From JAHEEL01 sp964581295 (GTDB lineage: Bacteria > Actinomycetota > Acidimicrobiia > Spongiisociales > UBA5794), in the NCBI GenBank assembly GCA_964581295.1, contig CAZONX010000089.1, forward strand, positions 1 through 9,043: DNA of 9,043 nt, read 5' to 3'. Made by a program: the position numbers and the translations under genes. Of this stretch, positions 1 to 7,873 are shown in pieces. The notes beneath the pieces are model-generated. The model was not told where the DNA came from. It ran no database searches and saw nothing but the letters and a program-made list of their open reading frames with translations. Each line of letters opens with the position of its first letter. Within the stretch, counting starts at the first letter, position 1.

Positions 1-1735
1 CAAGGGTGCCTTCGGCGACGATCTTGCCGCCGTGCTCCCCGGCTCCTGGGCCGATATCGACGATGTGGTCGGCCGTGCGAATGGTTTCTTCGTCGTGCTC
101 GACGACGATCAGCGTGTTCCCGAGATCGCGAAGCCGCACGAGTGTCTCGATCAGCCGCTGGTTGTCTCGCTGGTGCAGGCCGATCGAAGGCTCGTCGAGG
201 ATGTAGAGCACCCCGACGAGGCCTGAACCAATCTGGGTAGCAAGGCGGATCCGCTGCGCCTCGCCGCCGGCGAGCGTGGCAGCCGGCCGCATGAGGGTGA
301 GGTAGTCGAGTCCGACGTTGAGGAGAAAGTCGAGGCGTGCCCGGACCTCTTTGATGACCCGCCCGGCGATCTGTTCGTCGCGATCGGTGAGGTCGAGGTC
401 GGCGAGCGCAGCCGACGCGTTGGCGAGCGACAGGTTCGAGATCCGGTCGATCGAGAGCCCGGCGACGGTGACGGCGAGCGATATTGGATTCAGGCGGCCC
501 CCGTTACAGGACCGGCACGGCACCTCGCGCATGAACTGCTGGTATCCCTCGCGTACATTGTCGCTCTCCGAATCGGCGTAGCGCCGTTCAAGCCACGGGA
601 GCGCACCCTCGAATGTCGTGTCGTAGCGGCGGGTGCGCCCGAAACGGTTCTGGTAGCTGACGGTGTAGGCCCGATCGGCCGTGCCGTTCATCAGCAGGTC
701 GCGGTGCTCTTCCGACAGCTCTCGATAGGGCTGGTCCATATCGATTCCCTCGGCCTCGGAGACTGCCGAGAGCAACCGCTGGTAGTAGGTCAGCCGGTGA
801 CGGCCCCGCCACGGAGCGATGGCCCCTTCTGCCAGACTCCGGTCCTTCTGTGGAACGATGAGGCTCGGGTCGATCTGAAATCGCGTTCCGATGCCGGAGC
901 ACTCAGTGCACGCGCCGTACGGACTGTTGAATGAGAAGTTGCGAGGCTGCAGTTCATCGAACGAGAGGCCGCATTCTGGGCACGCGAAATGCTGGCTGAA
1001 CGAGAGCGTGGGGCCGTTCTCAATCGCCACGTGTGCGATGCCGTCGGCGAGGCGAAGCGCCGTCTCGAGCGAGTCCGAGAGGCGGCGCTCGATCCCCGAC
1101 TTGCTCACCAAGCGGTCGACGACCACCTCGATCGTGTGCTGGAAGTAGCGGTCGAGGGTGATGTCGTCGGTGAGGTCCCGCACGTCTCCGTCGATCCGGG
1201 CGCGGCTGAATCCCTCGAGGGCGAGGTCTTTGAGCAACTGCTCATACTCACCCTTGCGGCCCCGAATGACCGGGGCGAGGATCTGGAATCTGGTGCCGTC
1301 GTCGATCTCGAGGATGCGGTCCACGATCTGTTGCGGCGTTTGCCTGGCGACGGGCGAGCCGTCGTTTGGGCAATGGGGGATGCCCACACGGGCGAAAAGC
1401 AGGCGAAGGTAGTCATGAATCTCGGTGACCGTTCCAACCGTCGACCGCGGGTTCCGACTCGCCGTCTTCTGGTCGATCGAGATCGCCGGTGACAAGCCCT
1501 CGATGAAGTCGACGTCCGGCTTGTCCATCTGACCGAGGAACTGGCGGGCGTAGGCCGACAGGCTCTCGACGTAGCGGCGTTGTCCCTCGGCGTAGACCGT
1601 ATCGAAGGCGAGCGACGATTTGCCGGAGCCCGACAACCCGGTGAACACGATGAGTTGATCGCGCGGCAGCTCGAGGTGGAGATCCTTCAGGTTGTGCTCG
1701 CGGGCGCCGCTGATGTGAATCGTATCGCTCGCCAT
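1..1735 (-). CDS. uvrA: UvrA, excinuclease ABC subunit A (N-terminal 578 residues; runs off the left edge)
   Basis: UvrA is the DNA-damage sensor of nucleotide excision repair: a cytoplasmic ABC-type ATPase dimer that scans DNA and loads UvrB. About 578 residues are visible of a family length near 950; the C-terminal part lies outside the window. Seen: Walker A GLSGSGKSS at residues 33-41, followed by the family block AFDTVYAEGQRRY; a CPEC/CTEC zinc finger with cysteines 252, 255, 276 and 279; a CRSCNGGRLNP block; the first ABC signature at 488-492; and Walker B ending in DEP (D514, E515), then SIGLHQRDN. The signature reads LAGGE rather than the common LSGGE. The ATG at 1735 is preceded by GAGGAAGG about 5 bases upstream, which fixes the start. 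It follows the GT87 gene by 47 bp on the same strand and is probably the last or a late gene of the coaE-uvrB run. Identification is very secure. Confidence 0.97.
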   Translation of the reverse strand, partial: MASDTIHISGAREHNLKDLHLELPRDQLIVFTGLSGSGKSSLAFDTVYAEGQRRYVESLSAYARQFLGQMDKPDVDFIEGLSPAISIDQKTASRNPRSTVGTVTEIHDYLRLLFARVGIPHCPNDGSPVARQTPQQIVDRILEIDDGTRFQILAPVIRGRKGEYEQLLKDLALEGFSRARIDGDVRDLTDDITLDRYFQHTIEVVVDRLVSKSGIERRLSDSLETALRLADGIAHVAIENGPTLSFSQHFACPECGLSFDELQPRNFSFNSPYGACTECSGIGTRFQIDPSLIVPQKDRSLAEGAIAPWRGRHRLTYYQRLLSAVSEAEGIDMDQPYRELSEEHRDLLMNGTADRAYTVSYQNRFGRTRRYDTTFEGALPWLERRYADSESDNVREGYQQFMREVPCRSCNGGRLNPISLAVTVAGLSIDRISNLSLANASAALADLDLTDRDEQIAGRVIKEVRARLDFLLNVGLDYLTLMRPAATLAGGEAQRIRLATQIGSGLVGVLYILDEPSIGLHQRDNQRLIETLVRLRDLGNTLIVVEHDEETIRTADHIVDIGPGAGEHGGKIVAEGTL

Positions 1736-1782
1736 CGTGGCCTTCCTCAACTCGGACACCGTAGTGAAGCGGGTCCGGGACG

Positions 1783-2973
1783 CTACGGGACGACGGGATC
1801 CTCGTTCGGCCGCAGGACCGAGACGGCGGCCCACCCGAACACCACGAGCAGAACCGGGAAGAGCGGACTCCACCCGAGCGCGTGAGCGGCCAGCTGAGAC
1901 CACGACGCGGCGACGAACGCGACGACCGCGCCAACCGAACCGGGCCAGCGGCGGTCGGCGCCGATGGCAACGGTCGCAGTTGCCAGGCCCGCGTCGTAGT
2001 AGAGAGCGGAAGGCGATCCGATCACGATGGCCGTCGCACCGAGGGCGATGGCGCTTGAGTCGATACCCCCGCGCCACCATTGAACGGCAGCGATCAGCCC
2101 CACGAGTGCCGCCGCCACGAGGCCGGCCACGATCGGCCAGACCGGCTCGATCCCGAAGAGGCTTCTGAACCACCCGATCGCGGAGACCATGAGATCACCA
2201 TTGACGATGAGGTTCTCGTCGTTGAACGCCCCGGTCTGGTCAAGCCAGGCTGCCGGCCACCGCCAACCAATGAGCGCCGCTCCCACCGCGTACGCCATGC
2301 CGGCGCCAACCGCCCACCACGCGAGGATTCTCCAGCGTCGTGCGGCCGCCACGAGCAGCACGACGAGCAAGCCGAACTGCGGCTTGTAGGCCAACGCCGC
2401 GAGCGAGAGGCCGGCAAGGACGTAGCGGTCGTCTGAGGCGAACCGCCACAGCGCTGCGAGGAGCAGCAGGGTGAACGCGGTGTTCTGCCCACCGAGTACG
2501 GCGCGCAGGATCGGATACGTGCCGAGCAGCACCGCGACGGCCACCAGTTCGTCCCTGCCGGTCCGCAGGATCTTCGGGAGCAGCGGACGGACGAGGTGCA
2601 CGGCTCCCCAAAGGGCGGCAACGGAGGCAAGGCCATGCACGACGAACGCGAGGCGATAGGGCAGGATCGCGAGCGCGGCGTACGCCACTGCAGTGAACGG
2701 CGGGTATGCGAAGTAGAGGATGCCCTCGGTGCCCGAGAACAGCGGCAGTTGGTACTCGGCCTGCGCCGCCGGGTCGTAGAGCGCATCCCCTGCACCCTCG
2801 AGCACCATTCGCCCTGCCGCGTAGAAGGACGGGAAATCGCCTCCGAGCCGGCCGCCCACCGTGGACGCACCCGTGCCGGCCGCTGCCGCGATCACAATCG
2901 CCGCCAGGACGCCGACGACTACGGCCACGGGAAGGACGCGGACGATCGCATCGCGTAATCCGGTCGAGGTCAT
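1783..2973 (-). CDS. GT87/DUF2029-family polytopic membrane glycosyltransferase
   Basis: A 396-residue integral membrane protein with about ten hydrophobic segments, the first at residues 13-32. The GT87 hallmark follows it: GGDFPSFYAAGRMVLEG (about residues 44-60), then LYDPAAQ and YPPFTAVAY, and later GGQNTAF and AYKPQFGLL. GT87 enzymes are GT-C-fold polyprenyl-phosphate-mannose-dependent mannosyltransferases; PimE of mycobacteria is the studied example, and an Asp after the first membrane segment is its catalytic base. The matching residue here would be D46. Sugar donor and acceptor cannot be read from the sequence; lipoglycan or envelope glycan is an inference. An in-frame extension upstream would overlap the uvrB end and is low-complexity (Arg/Ser-rich), so the ATG at 2973 is preferred. 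No Shine-Dalgarno is visible there; a TAGCGT hexamer lies 7 bases upstream, so translation may be leaderless or coupled. The gene lies between uvrB and uvrA, 37 bp after the uvrB stop. Confidence 0.85.
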   Translation of the reverse strand: MTSTGLRDAIVRVLPVAVVVGVLAAIVIAAAAGTGASTVGGRLGGDFPSFYAAGRMVLEGAGDALYDPAAQAEYQLPLFSGTEGILYFAYPPFTAVAYAALAILPYRLAFVVHGLASVAALWGAVHLVRPLLPKILRTGRDELVAVAVLLGTYPILRAVLGGQNTAFTLLLLAALWRFASDDRYVLAGLSLAALAYKPQFGLLVVLLVAAARRWRILAWWAVGAGMAYAVGAALIGWRWPAAWLDQTGAFNDENLIVNGDLMVSAIGWFRSLFGIEPVWPIVAGLVAAALVGLIAAVQWWRGGIDSSAIALGATAIVIGSPSALYYDAGLATATVAIGADRRWPGSVGAVVAFVAASWSQLAAHALGWSPLFPVLLVVFGWAAVSVLRPNEDPVVP

Positions 2974-3010
2974 GGCGCCCACGCTACTGCGACGCGCACG
3001 CTCCGCCCGT

Positions 3011-5032
3011 TCACATCCCGGCTTCGGTGAGCTCCTTGAGCTCTCGCTTGAGGTCGTCGACCTCGTCGCGAAGGCGCGCCGCATATTCGAAGCGCAACTC
3101 CGACGCCGCTTCGTGCATCTCGTCCTCGAGAGTCTGGATGAGCCGGCGAAGGTCGGCGACGTCGAGGTCGAGCGGTTCGCGGCGGCGCAGCTCTCGCGCG
3201 CGGCGGTCGCCGGCAGGGGCGTCGCTGCTCTGGATCAACTCGAGGATGTCCGAAACCTTCTTGCGGATCGTCTGCGGATCGATTCCGTGGGTTTCGTTGT
3301 ATTCGAGTTGAAGGACCCGCCTTCGGTTGGTCTCCCCAATCGCTCGCCGCATGGAGTCGGTGACGGCGTCGGCGTACATCACAACGGACCCGTCGATGTT
3401 TCGTGCGGCTCTGCCGATGGTCTGCACCAGACTCGTCTCCGACCGCAGGAATCCCTCCTTGTCGGCGTCGAGGATTGCCACGAGGGAAACCTCCGGCAGG
3501 TCCAGCCCCTCGCGTAGGAGGTTGATTCCGATGAGCACGTCGTACTCCCCCATGCGGAGGTCCCGAAGGATCTGCACGCGCTCGAGCGTGTCGATGTCGC
3601 TGTGCAGGTAGCGCGACCGGACGCCGAGCTCAAGCAGGTAGTCCGACAGGTCCTCGGCCATCTTCTTGGTCAGGGTGGTCACCAGCACGCGTTGGTCCGC
3701 CTCGGCTCGCAGCCTGATCTCCTCGACCAGATCATCGATCTGGCCCTTGGTCGGGCGGACGATCACCTCCGGATCGACGAGCCCGGTAGGCCGGATGACC
3801 TGTTCGACGATCTGTGCCGACTCGCGGATCTCCCACGCGCTCGGCGTTGCCGAGAGGAGGATCGCAGTGCTTGTGTGTTCGTACCACTCTTCGAAGGTGA
3901 GCGGTCGGTTGTCCATTGCCGACGGCAGGCGGAAGCCGTGGTCGACCAGGACGTCCTTGCGCGACCGATCGCCTGCGTACTGCCCGTGGATCTGTGGGAC
4001 GGCGACGTGGCTCTCATCGATGATCGTGATGTAGTCGTCTGGGAAGTAGTCGAGCAGGGTGTACGGCGGCTCTCCCGGCTCACGGCCGTCCATATACCGC
4101 GAGTAGTTCTCGATCCCAGAGCAGAAGCCGACCTCTCGCATCATCTCCATGTCATAGGACGTGCGCATGCGCAGCCGTTGCGCCTCGAGCAGCTTCCCCC
4201 GCTCTTCGAGGTGAACGAGACGCTCAGCCAGCTCCGTCTCGATTGCCGCGAGCGCTCGGATCATTCGTTCCTGAGAAGTGACGTAGTGGCTCGCGGGATA
4301 CACCCACAGCTCGTTCTGCTCGTCGATCACTTCTCCCGTGACAGGGTTCATGCGGAGGATTCGCTCCACCTCGTCACCGAAGTACTCGACGCGGTAGATC
4401 GTCTCTTCGTAGGACGGGAACACCTCGAGCGTGTCGCCCTTCACCCGGAACTTGCCGCGGATCAGGCTGACCTCGTTGCGCTCGTACTGGATATCGACGA
4501 GCCGTCGGATGGCTGCTTCGAGCGGGAACTCGACGCCGCGTACCAGGCGCAGCAGCTGCCCCTCGTACTGCTCAGGAGATCCGAGCCCGTAGATCGCCGA
4601 GACTGATGCAACGATGATCACATCGCGGCGGGTCAGGAGCGCCGCTGTCGCGGCGTGGCGCAGGCGATCGATCTCGTCGTTGACCGTCGACTCCTTCTCG
4701 ATGTACGTGTCGGTCTGGGCGATGTACGCCTCCGGCTGGTAGTAGTCGTAGTAGGAGACGAAGTACTCGACGCGATTCTCGGGGAAGAACTGACGAAACT
4801 CGTTCGCCAGCTGGGCGGCGAGTGCCTTGTTGGGCGCCAGGATGAGCGCCGGTCGCTGCAACTGCTCGATCGTCCAAGCCACGGTCGCCGACTTCCCGGA
4901 GCCGGTGATCCCGAGCAACGTCTGGAAGCGATCGCCCCGACGCACCCCTTCAACGAGTTGAGCGATCGCCGCTGGCTGATCTCCTGACGGCTCGAAGTCC
5001 GAGTGGAGGCGAAAAGGTTGGCTCTCGATCAT
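3011..5032 (-). CDS. uvrB: UvrB, excinuclease ABC subunit B
   Basis: UvrB is the damage-verifying, helicase-fold ATPase of nucleotide excision repair; it accepts DNA from UvrA and recruits UvrC. At 673 residues it is full length. Seen in order: the N-terminal FEPSGDQPAAI block; Walker A GITGSGKS (K47); the aromatic beta-hairpin that clamps DNA, YYDYYQPEAYI, from Y94; a DESH Walker B at residues 339-342; the motif VI-like block SLVQTIGRAARN; and a C-terminal UVR coiled-coil motif (about residues 630-668) that contacts UvrC. The ATG at 5032 overlaps the coaE stop as ATGA, and a GAGG lies 10 bases upstream, so translational coupling with coaE is likely. A longer in-frame reading into coaE exists, but that extension is coaE in another frame and has no UvrB similarity. 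No intact LexA box was found upstream. Confidence 0.98.
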   Translation of the reverse strand: MIESQPFRLHSDFEPSGDQPAAIAQLVEGVRRGDRFQTLLGITGSGKSATVAWTIEQLQRPALILAPNKALAAQLANEFRQFFPENRVEYFVSYYDYYQPEAYIAQTDTYIEKESTVNDEIDRLRHAATAALLTRRDVIIVASVSAIYGLGSPEQYEGQLLRLVRGVEFPLEAAIRRLVDIQYERNEVSLIRGKFRVKGDTLEVFPSYEETIYRVEYFGDEVERILRMNPVTGEVIDEQNELWVYPASHYVTSQERMIRALAAIETELAERLVHLEERGKLLEAQRLRMRTSYDMEMMREVGFCSGIENYSRYMDGREPGEPPYTLLDYFPDDYITIIDESHVAVPQIHGQYAGDRSRKDVLVDHGFRLPSAMDNRPLTFEEWYEHTSTAILLSATPSAWEIRESAQIVEQVIRPTGLVDPEVIVRPTKGQIDDLVEEIRLRAEADQRVLVTTLTKKMAEDLSDYLLELGVRSRYLHSDIDTLERVQILRDLRMGEYDVLIGINLLREGLDLPEVSLVAILDADKEGFLRSETSLVQTIGRAARNIDGSVVMYADAVTDSMRRAIGETNRRRVLQLEYNETHGIDPQTIRKKVSDILELIQSSDAPAGDRRARELRRREPLDLDVADLRRLIQTLEDEMHEAASELRFEYAARLRDEVDDLKRELKELTEAGM

Positions 5033-5640
5033 CCGGGCGTGTCCTCGTGGTCGATCGCGGTGAGCCGATGCCAGAGTGCATCGACCTGTCGGTTCAGCTC
5101 GGCGAGCGTACCTGTGTTGTCGATGGTCTCGTCGGCCCATCGCACCCACTCGTCCGATGATGCCTGGCGGTTCATGCGGCGATCCACATCGTCGGGGGCG
5201 CCGCCGCGCGCGATCGCACGATCGCGTCGCGTTGGCGCGCCGGCCTGGATCAGGATGTGGGTCCACTCGCCGCGCGGCGCAATCTGCACGGGGACCTCGA
5301 CAACGAGGCTGCGGTGAGTCTCTGCGAGTTCGCCGATGCGCCGGATGATGTGCGGGTGGGTCAAGCGCTCGAGCTCTAGGAGGGCGTCTGGATCCGCGAA
5401 TACCACCGCCGCAAGCCGGACTCGGTCGATCGTGTCGTCGATCGACGCCTGTGGCCATCGTTGAGCTACCTCGTCGGCGACCGGGCTACCGGGCTCGAGG
5501 AGGGCATGGCCGACGCGGTCCGCTTCGACAACCGTGGCGCCGAGCATCGCGAACCGGCGGCCGGCAGCGCTCTTACCGGCGCCGATGCCGCCGCCGAGCA
5601 GGATGTGGACGTTGTCGCGAAGAACACTCTGTTCGTTCAT
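5029..5640 (-). CDS. coaE: CoaE, dephospho-CoA kinase
   Basis: Catalyses the last step of coenzyme A synthesis, ATP-dependent 3'-phosphorylation of dephospho-CoA, in the cytoplasm. 203 residues from the ATG at 5640, a normal family length. Seen: P-loop GGGIGAGKS (residues 16-24; families more often show GGIGSGKST), the substrate-binding block EADRVGHALLEPGSPV, ERLTHPHI, the VVEVP strand, a lid-type segment with RRMNRQASSDE, and the late DNTGTL turn. The first half is slightly divergent, but the order and spacing of blocks fit CoaE. An ATG at 5664 would add eight residues, but it lies beyond the -10-like hexamer and overlaps the divergent kinase start, so 5640 is chosen. First gene of the operon with uvrB, which it overlaps by 4 bp; coaE next to uvrB is a known actinobacterial neighbourhood. 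Confidence 0.93.
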   Translation of the reverse strand: MNEQSVLRDNVHILLGGGIGAGKSAAGRRFAMLGATVVEADRVGHALLEPGSPVADEVAQRWPQASIDDTIDRVRLAAVVFADPDALLELERLTHPHIIRRIGELAETHRSLVVEVPVQIAPRGEWTHILIQAGAPTRRDRAIARGGAPDDVDRRMNRQASSDEWVRWADETIDNTGTLAELNRQVDALWHRLTAIDHEDTPG

Positions 5641-5646
5641 GCAGCG

Positions 5647-5652
5647 ACTGTA
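5647..5652 (-). promoter_or_regulatory. -10 element TACAGT of a leaderless coaE-uvrB promoter
   Basis: Reading the minus strand, TACAGT is followed by exactly six bases (CGCTGC) and then the coaE ATG. This places the expected transcription start on the A of the start codon. No Shine-Dalgarno is present, which agrees with a leaderless mRNA, a common type in actinobacteria. No clear TTGACA-like -35 is seen 16-18 bp upstream. Geometry is seen; function is inferred. Confidence 0.55.
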
Positions 5653-5656
5653 CCCT
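5651..5656 (+). promoter_or_regulatory. -10 element TACCCT of a leaderless histidine-kinase promoter
   Basis: On the plus strand TACCCT is followed by six bases (GGCCGC) and then the kinase ATG at 5663, the mirror image of the coaE arrangement on the opposite strand. The two hexamers share two base pairs (5651-5652), so the two polymerases should exclude one another. No Shine-Dalgarno and no convincing -35 are visible. Confidence 0.55.
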
Positions 5657-5662
5657 GGCCGC

Positions 5663-7144
5663 ATGCGGGACTCGTGGGAGATTCGATTCGAGTGGATTCA
5701 GTCGGTATTGCAGTGGGTTTCGCTCGTTGCCGGCGTCGGATTGTCGGTGATCGAGTATGGAGCGACACCCGGTGTCGTCACGGCCTCGGTTGCCGTGACG
5801 GCCTACACGGTGGCCATGCAGGCCATTCCTCAGCAGCAGAAAGACACACCCATCGTGGGGGCGCTGCTTGCGCTCCTCGGTGTGGTCACGTCGCTGATGG
5901 CGGTCAGTCTCACCGGCGGGATCGACAGTCCGTTCCTGCTCTACCTCACCGTGCCGGTGTTCTTCGCCTCCGCATTCCACGGAGGAATCTTGAGCGGATT
6001 CACCACGCTGGCAACGGTCGTTGGATTGATCGCAGTCGTCGCAGCGGACTCGGACGATCCGCTCACCGTGACTTTGCTGCTAATCGTGTCCTTCTTCATT
6101 CTCATTGGCGTGACGTTCTCACAGGCTCGGCGCATCCTCGTCGATGAGCCACGGTCACTACCCGGCAGCCCTCGATTTGATCGACTCGAGACCGCCCATC
6201 GGCTCCTCGGCGACCTCTCGAGCCTCGCCGGGTCCGCCGAACTGAATCCCATAACGATCGGCCGTTCCGCATTGCGTGACCTCGCTGTGACCGTTCCCTA
6301 CGCCGCAGGAGCGATCTCGATCCGGGACTCTGCAGACGAGATCACGGTGGCAACCCGCGAGATCTCCGGTCCGGCCGGCGAACCCGTCCGCTACCCGATC
6401 GTCCTCAACGACGACCGCCTTGGAACGCTGATGCTTCGCCCCGTCGGCACCGACAGGCTTTCTCGCTACGACACGGATATTGATCGGGCGATGCTCGGAG
6501 TCGCCCTCGCCTTCGACAACGTACTGCTGCTTCAATCGATCGCGTACCGCGCGGTGCGCGAAGAGCGCGTGCGCGTAGCTCGCGAACTCCACGACAACAT
6601 CGGGCCATCCCTTGTCTCGATCGGGTTAGGGCTCGACCTCACCATCCAACAGGCCGATCTCGAAGCCGAGACGCTCGAGCACCTCTTGTCGCTGCGCGAG
6701 ACCGTGTCGAGTCTCGTCGATGACGTGCGCGCGACCGTGACGCAACTGCGCTCCCAGCAGACGGGGAGCCTCCTCGAGCATGCACAGTCCCTCGTTGCCG
6801 ACATGGCGCAGGATGGCCCGTCGTTGATCATCGACCTCGTGGAGCATTCGCTCCCGAAGGAAGACGCCATGGCACAGCTCGGCGCGATCATGACCGAGGC
6901 GGTGCGCAACGCCGAGGAGCATGCGCAGGCGCAGACGATTCGCATCGAAGGCATCGTGGAGCGAGAGACCGGCGAGCTGCGGATCCGGGACGACGGCGTC
7001 GGCTTGGAGGGATCCGTCGACAAGGAGGACCGCTTCGGCATGGTTGGAATGCAAGAACGGGCGGAATCGATTGGCGCTCGTCTCTCGATCGTCTCGGCGG
7101 CGAACCGCGGCACCACCGTGACCGTCGCGTGGGGCCCCCGATGA
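5663..7144 (+). CDS. Membrane-bound NarL-family sensor histidine kinase (HisKA_3 + HATPase_c)
   Basis: A 493-residue two-component sensor that should autophosphorylate on His and pass phosphate to the regulator encoded directly downstream. Domains: about six membrane segments in residues 15-155, including a SLTGGIDSPF block seen in related actinobacterial kinases; a GAF-like soluble domain at about 170-300; a HisKA_3 dimerisation helix with the H-box RELHDNIGPS (H310); and a GHKL ATPase with N-box EAVRNAEEHA (N416) and G-boxes DDGVG (D443, G445, G447) and FGMVGMQERA. All catalytic motifs are present. The start at 5663 is chosen because an in-frame extension would overlap coaE and lose the leaderless promoter. 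The stop overlaps the regulator start as ATGA. The ligand is unknown; the membrane sensor and GAF-like parts suggest an envelope or small-molecule cue. Confidence 0.93.
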   Translation: MRDSWEIRFEWIQSVLQWVSLVAGVGLSVIEYGATPGVVTASVAVTAYTVAMQAIPQQQKDTPIVGALLALLGVVTSLMAVSLTGGIDSPFLLYLTVPVFFASAFHGGILSGFTTLATVVGLIAVVAADSDDPLTVTLLLIVSFFILIGVTFSQARRILVDEPRSLPGSPRFDRLETAHRLLGDLSSLAGSAELNPITIGRSALRDLAVTVPYAAGAISIRDSADEITVATREISGPAGEPVRYPIVLNDDRLGTLMLRPVGTDRLSRYDTDIDRAMLGVALAFDNVLLLQSIAYRAVREERVRVARELHDNIGPSLVSIGLGLDLTIQQADLEAETLEHLLSLRETVSSLVDDVRATVTQLRSQQTGSLLEHAQSLVADMAQDGPSLIIDLVEHSLPKEDAMAQLGAIMTEAVRNAEEHAQAQTIRIEGIVERETGELRIRDDGVGLEGSVDKEDRFGMVGMQERAESIGARLSIVSAANRGTTVTVAWGPR

Positions 7145-7779
7145 GCAAGCCGATCACCGTGGTCATCGCCGACGACCATGTCCTGGTGCTCGACGGCCTG
7201 CGCCAAGCCCTCAGCTCGCTCCCGGACATCACGATCATTGGAGTTGCGACGTCGGGCAGAGAGCTGTCCGGCGTGCTCGATCAGGTTCACCCCGATGTGT
7301 TGCTCGTGGATATCGAAATGCCGCACGGCACGGGTCTCTCAGTGCTCCGCTCCCGCGAGGATCCTCCGCCGGCGCTCGTCGTCACGATGCACACCGACGA
7401 CGAGCAGCGTTCCCGGGCACGAGCCGCGGGCGCCGTCGGGTTCCTCTCGAAGGCAACACCGCTTCCCGACCTTGCGGCGTCGATCCGTGCCGCCCACGAC
7501 GGCGTCAACCTGCTCGACGCCGACGACTTCGCCGAGGCGATCGCTCCCTATCGCGCTGCGAAGCTCCCTCCAGCCGCCGAATCCTTGACCGCACGTGAAC
7601 GAGAGCTCCTCGCCCTGCTCGCCGGTGGGCTCTCGCGCACCGAGGACCTGGCGGATGAAATGTACATCTCGCGCAAGACCGTGAAGAATCACCTGGCGAG
7701 CATCTACGTCAAGCTTCACGTCTCCGACCGTGCTCAGGCGGCAGTAGAGGCAATCCGTCTCGGCCTCGACAAGCCCTGA
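7141..7779 (+). CDS. NarL/FixJ-type response regulator (REC + LuxR helix-turn-helix)
   Basis: A 212-residue DNA-binding response regulator, the expected partner of the kinase that overlaps it by 4 bp. The receiver domain (residues 4-120) has the acidic pair D11/D12, the phosphorylation site D57 in LLVDIEMP, T82 and K104. The LuxR-type domain (about 146-208) starts LTARERELL and has the recognition stretch ISRKTVKNHLASIY, then SDRAQAAVEAIRLG. Compared with NarL, the turn between the first two helices of this domain is one residue longer (GLSRTEDLA). The ATG at 7141 is taken because it gives the standard KPITVVIADDH receiver start and overlaps the kinase stop; a GTG four codons upstream adds only MGPP. 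Targets are unknown; the pilin promoter just downstream is the nearest candidate. Confidence 0.94.
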   Translation: MSKPITVVIADDHVLVLDGLRQALSSLPDITIIGVATSGRELSGVLDQVHPDVLLVDIEMPHGTGLSVLRSREDPPPALVVTMHTDDEQRSRARAAGAVGFLSKATPLPDLAASIRAAHDGVNLLDADDFAEAIAPYRAAKLPPAAESLTARERELLALLAGGLSRTEDLADEMYISRKTVKNHLASIYVKLHVSDRAQAAVEAIRLGLDKP

Positions 7780-7782
7780 CGC

Positions 7783-7811
7783 CCAGGCAGGTCGATTTAC
7801 CTCTGTCTAGG
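7783..7811 (+). terminator. Imperfect hairpin after the response regulator
   Basis: Four bases after the stop codon, CCAGGCAGGT and ACCTCTGTCTAGG can pair around the loop CGATTT with two small bulges (about ten pairs, one G-U). There is no T-tract. It may be a weak terminator or a 3' stabiliser separating the two-component pair from the pilin gene. Confidence 0.3.
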
Positions 7812-7824
7812 TCGGGCGACCCAT

Positions 7825-7854
7825 TTGCCGACTTTGGTGCGATCGCCCTATAGG
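7825..7854 (+). promoter_or_regulatory. Candidate sigma70-type promoter of the Flp pilin gene
   Basis: TTGCCG (7825-7830) and TATAGG (7849-7854) are separated by 18 bp and each match the vegetative consensus at four of six positions. Transcription would start near 7861, leaving a leader of about 50 nt before the pilin ATG. The region also carries dyads at 7810-7821, 7839-7846 and 7847-7854 that could be regulator sites. Prediction only. Confidence 0.4.
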
Positions 7855-7873
7855 CCGGGGGCTTGTCCGCCGA

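Noticed and set aside
3602..4606. 334-codon plus-strand frame opposite uvrB
   Set aside because: It lies wholly antisense to a clear UvrB gene and matches nothing I recognise; G+C-rich coding DNA commonly leaves the opposite frame open.
5033..5458. Long in-frame N-terminal extension of UvrB across the coaE region
   Set aside because: Its sequence is a shadow of coaE (Arg/Pro-rich), and the conserved UvrB N-terminus begins at the ATG at 5032.
5622..5634. GAAC-N5-GTTC near the coaE start, resembling a LexA (SOS) box ahead of uvrB
   Set aside because: The actinobacterial box needs GAAC and GTTC separated by four bases; here there are five, which breaks the dyad, and it lies within coaE codons 3-7.
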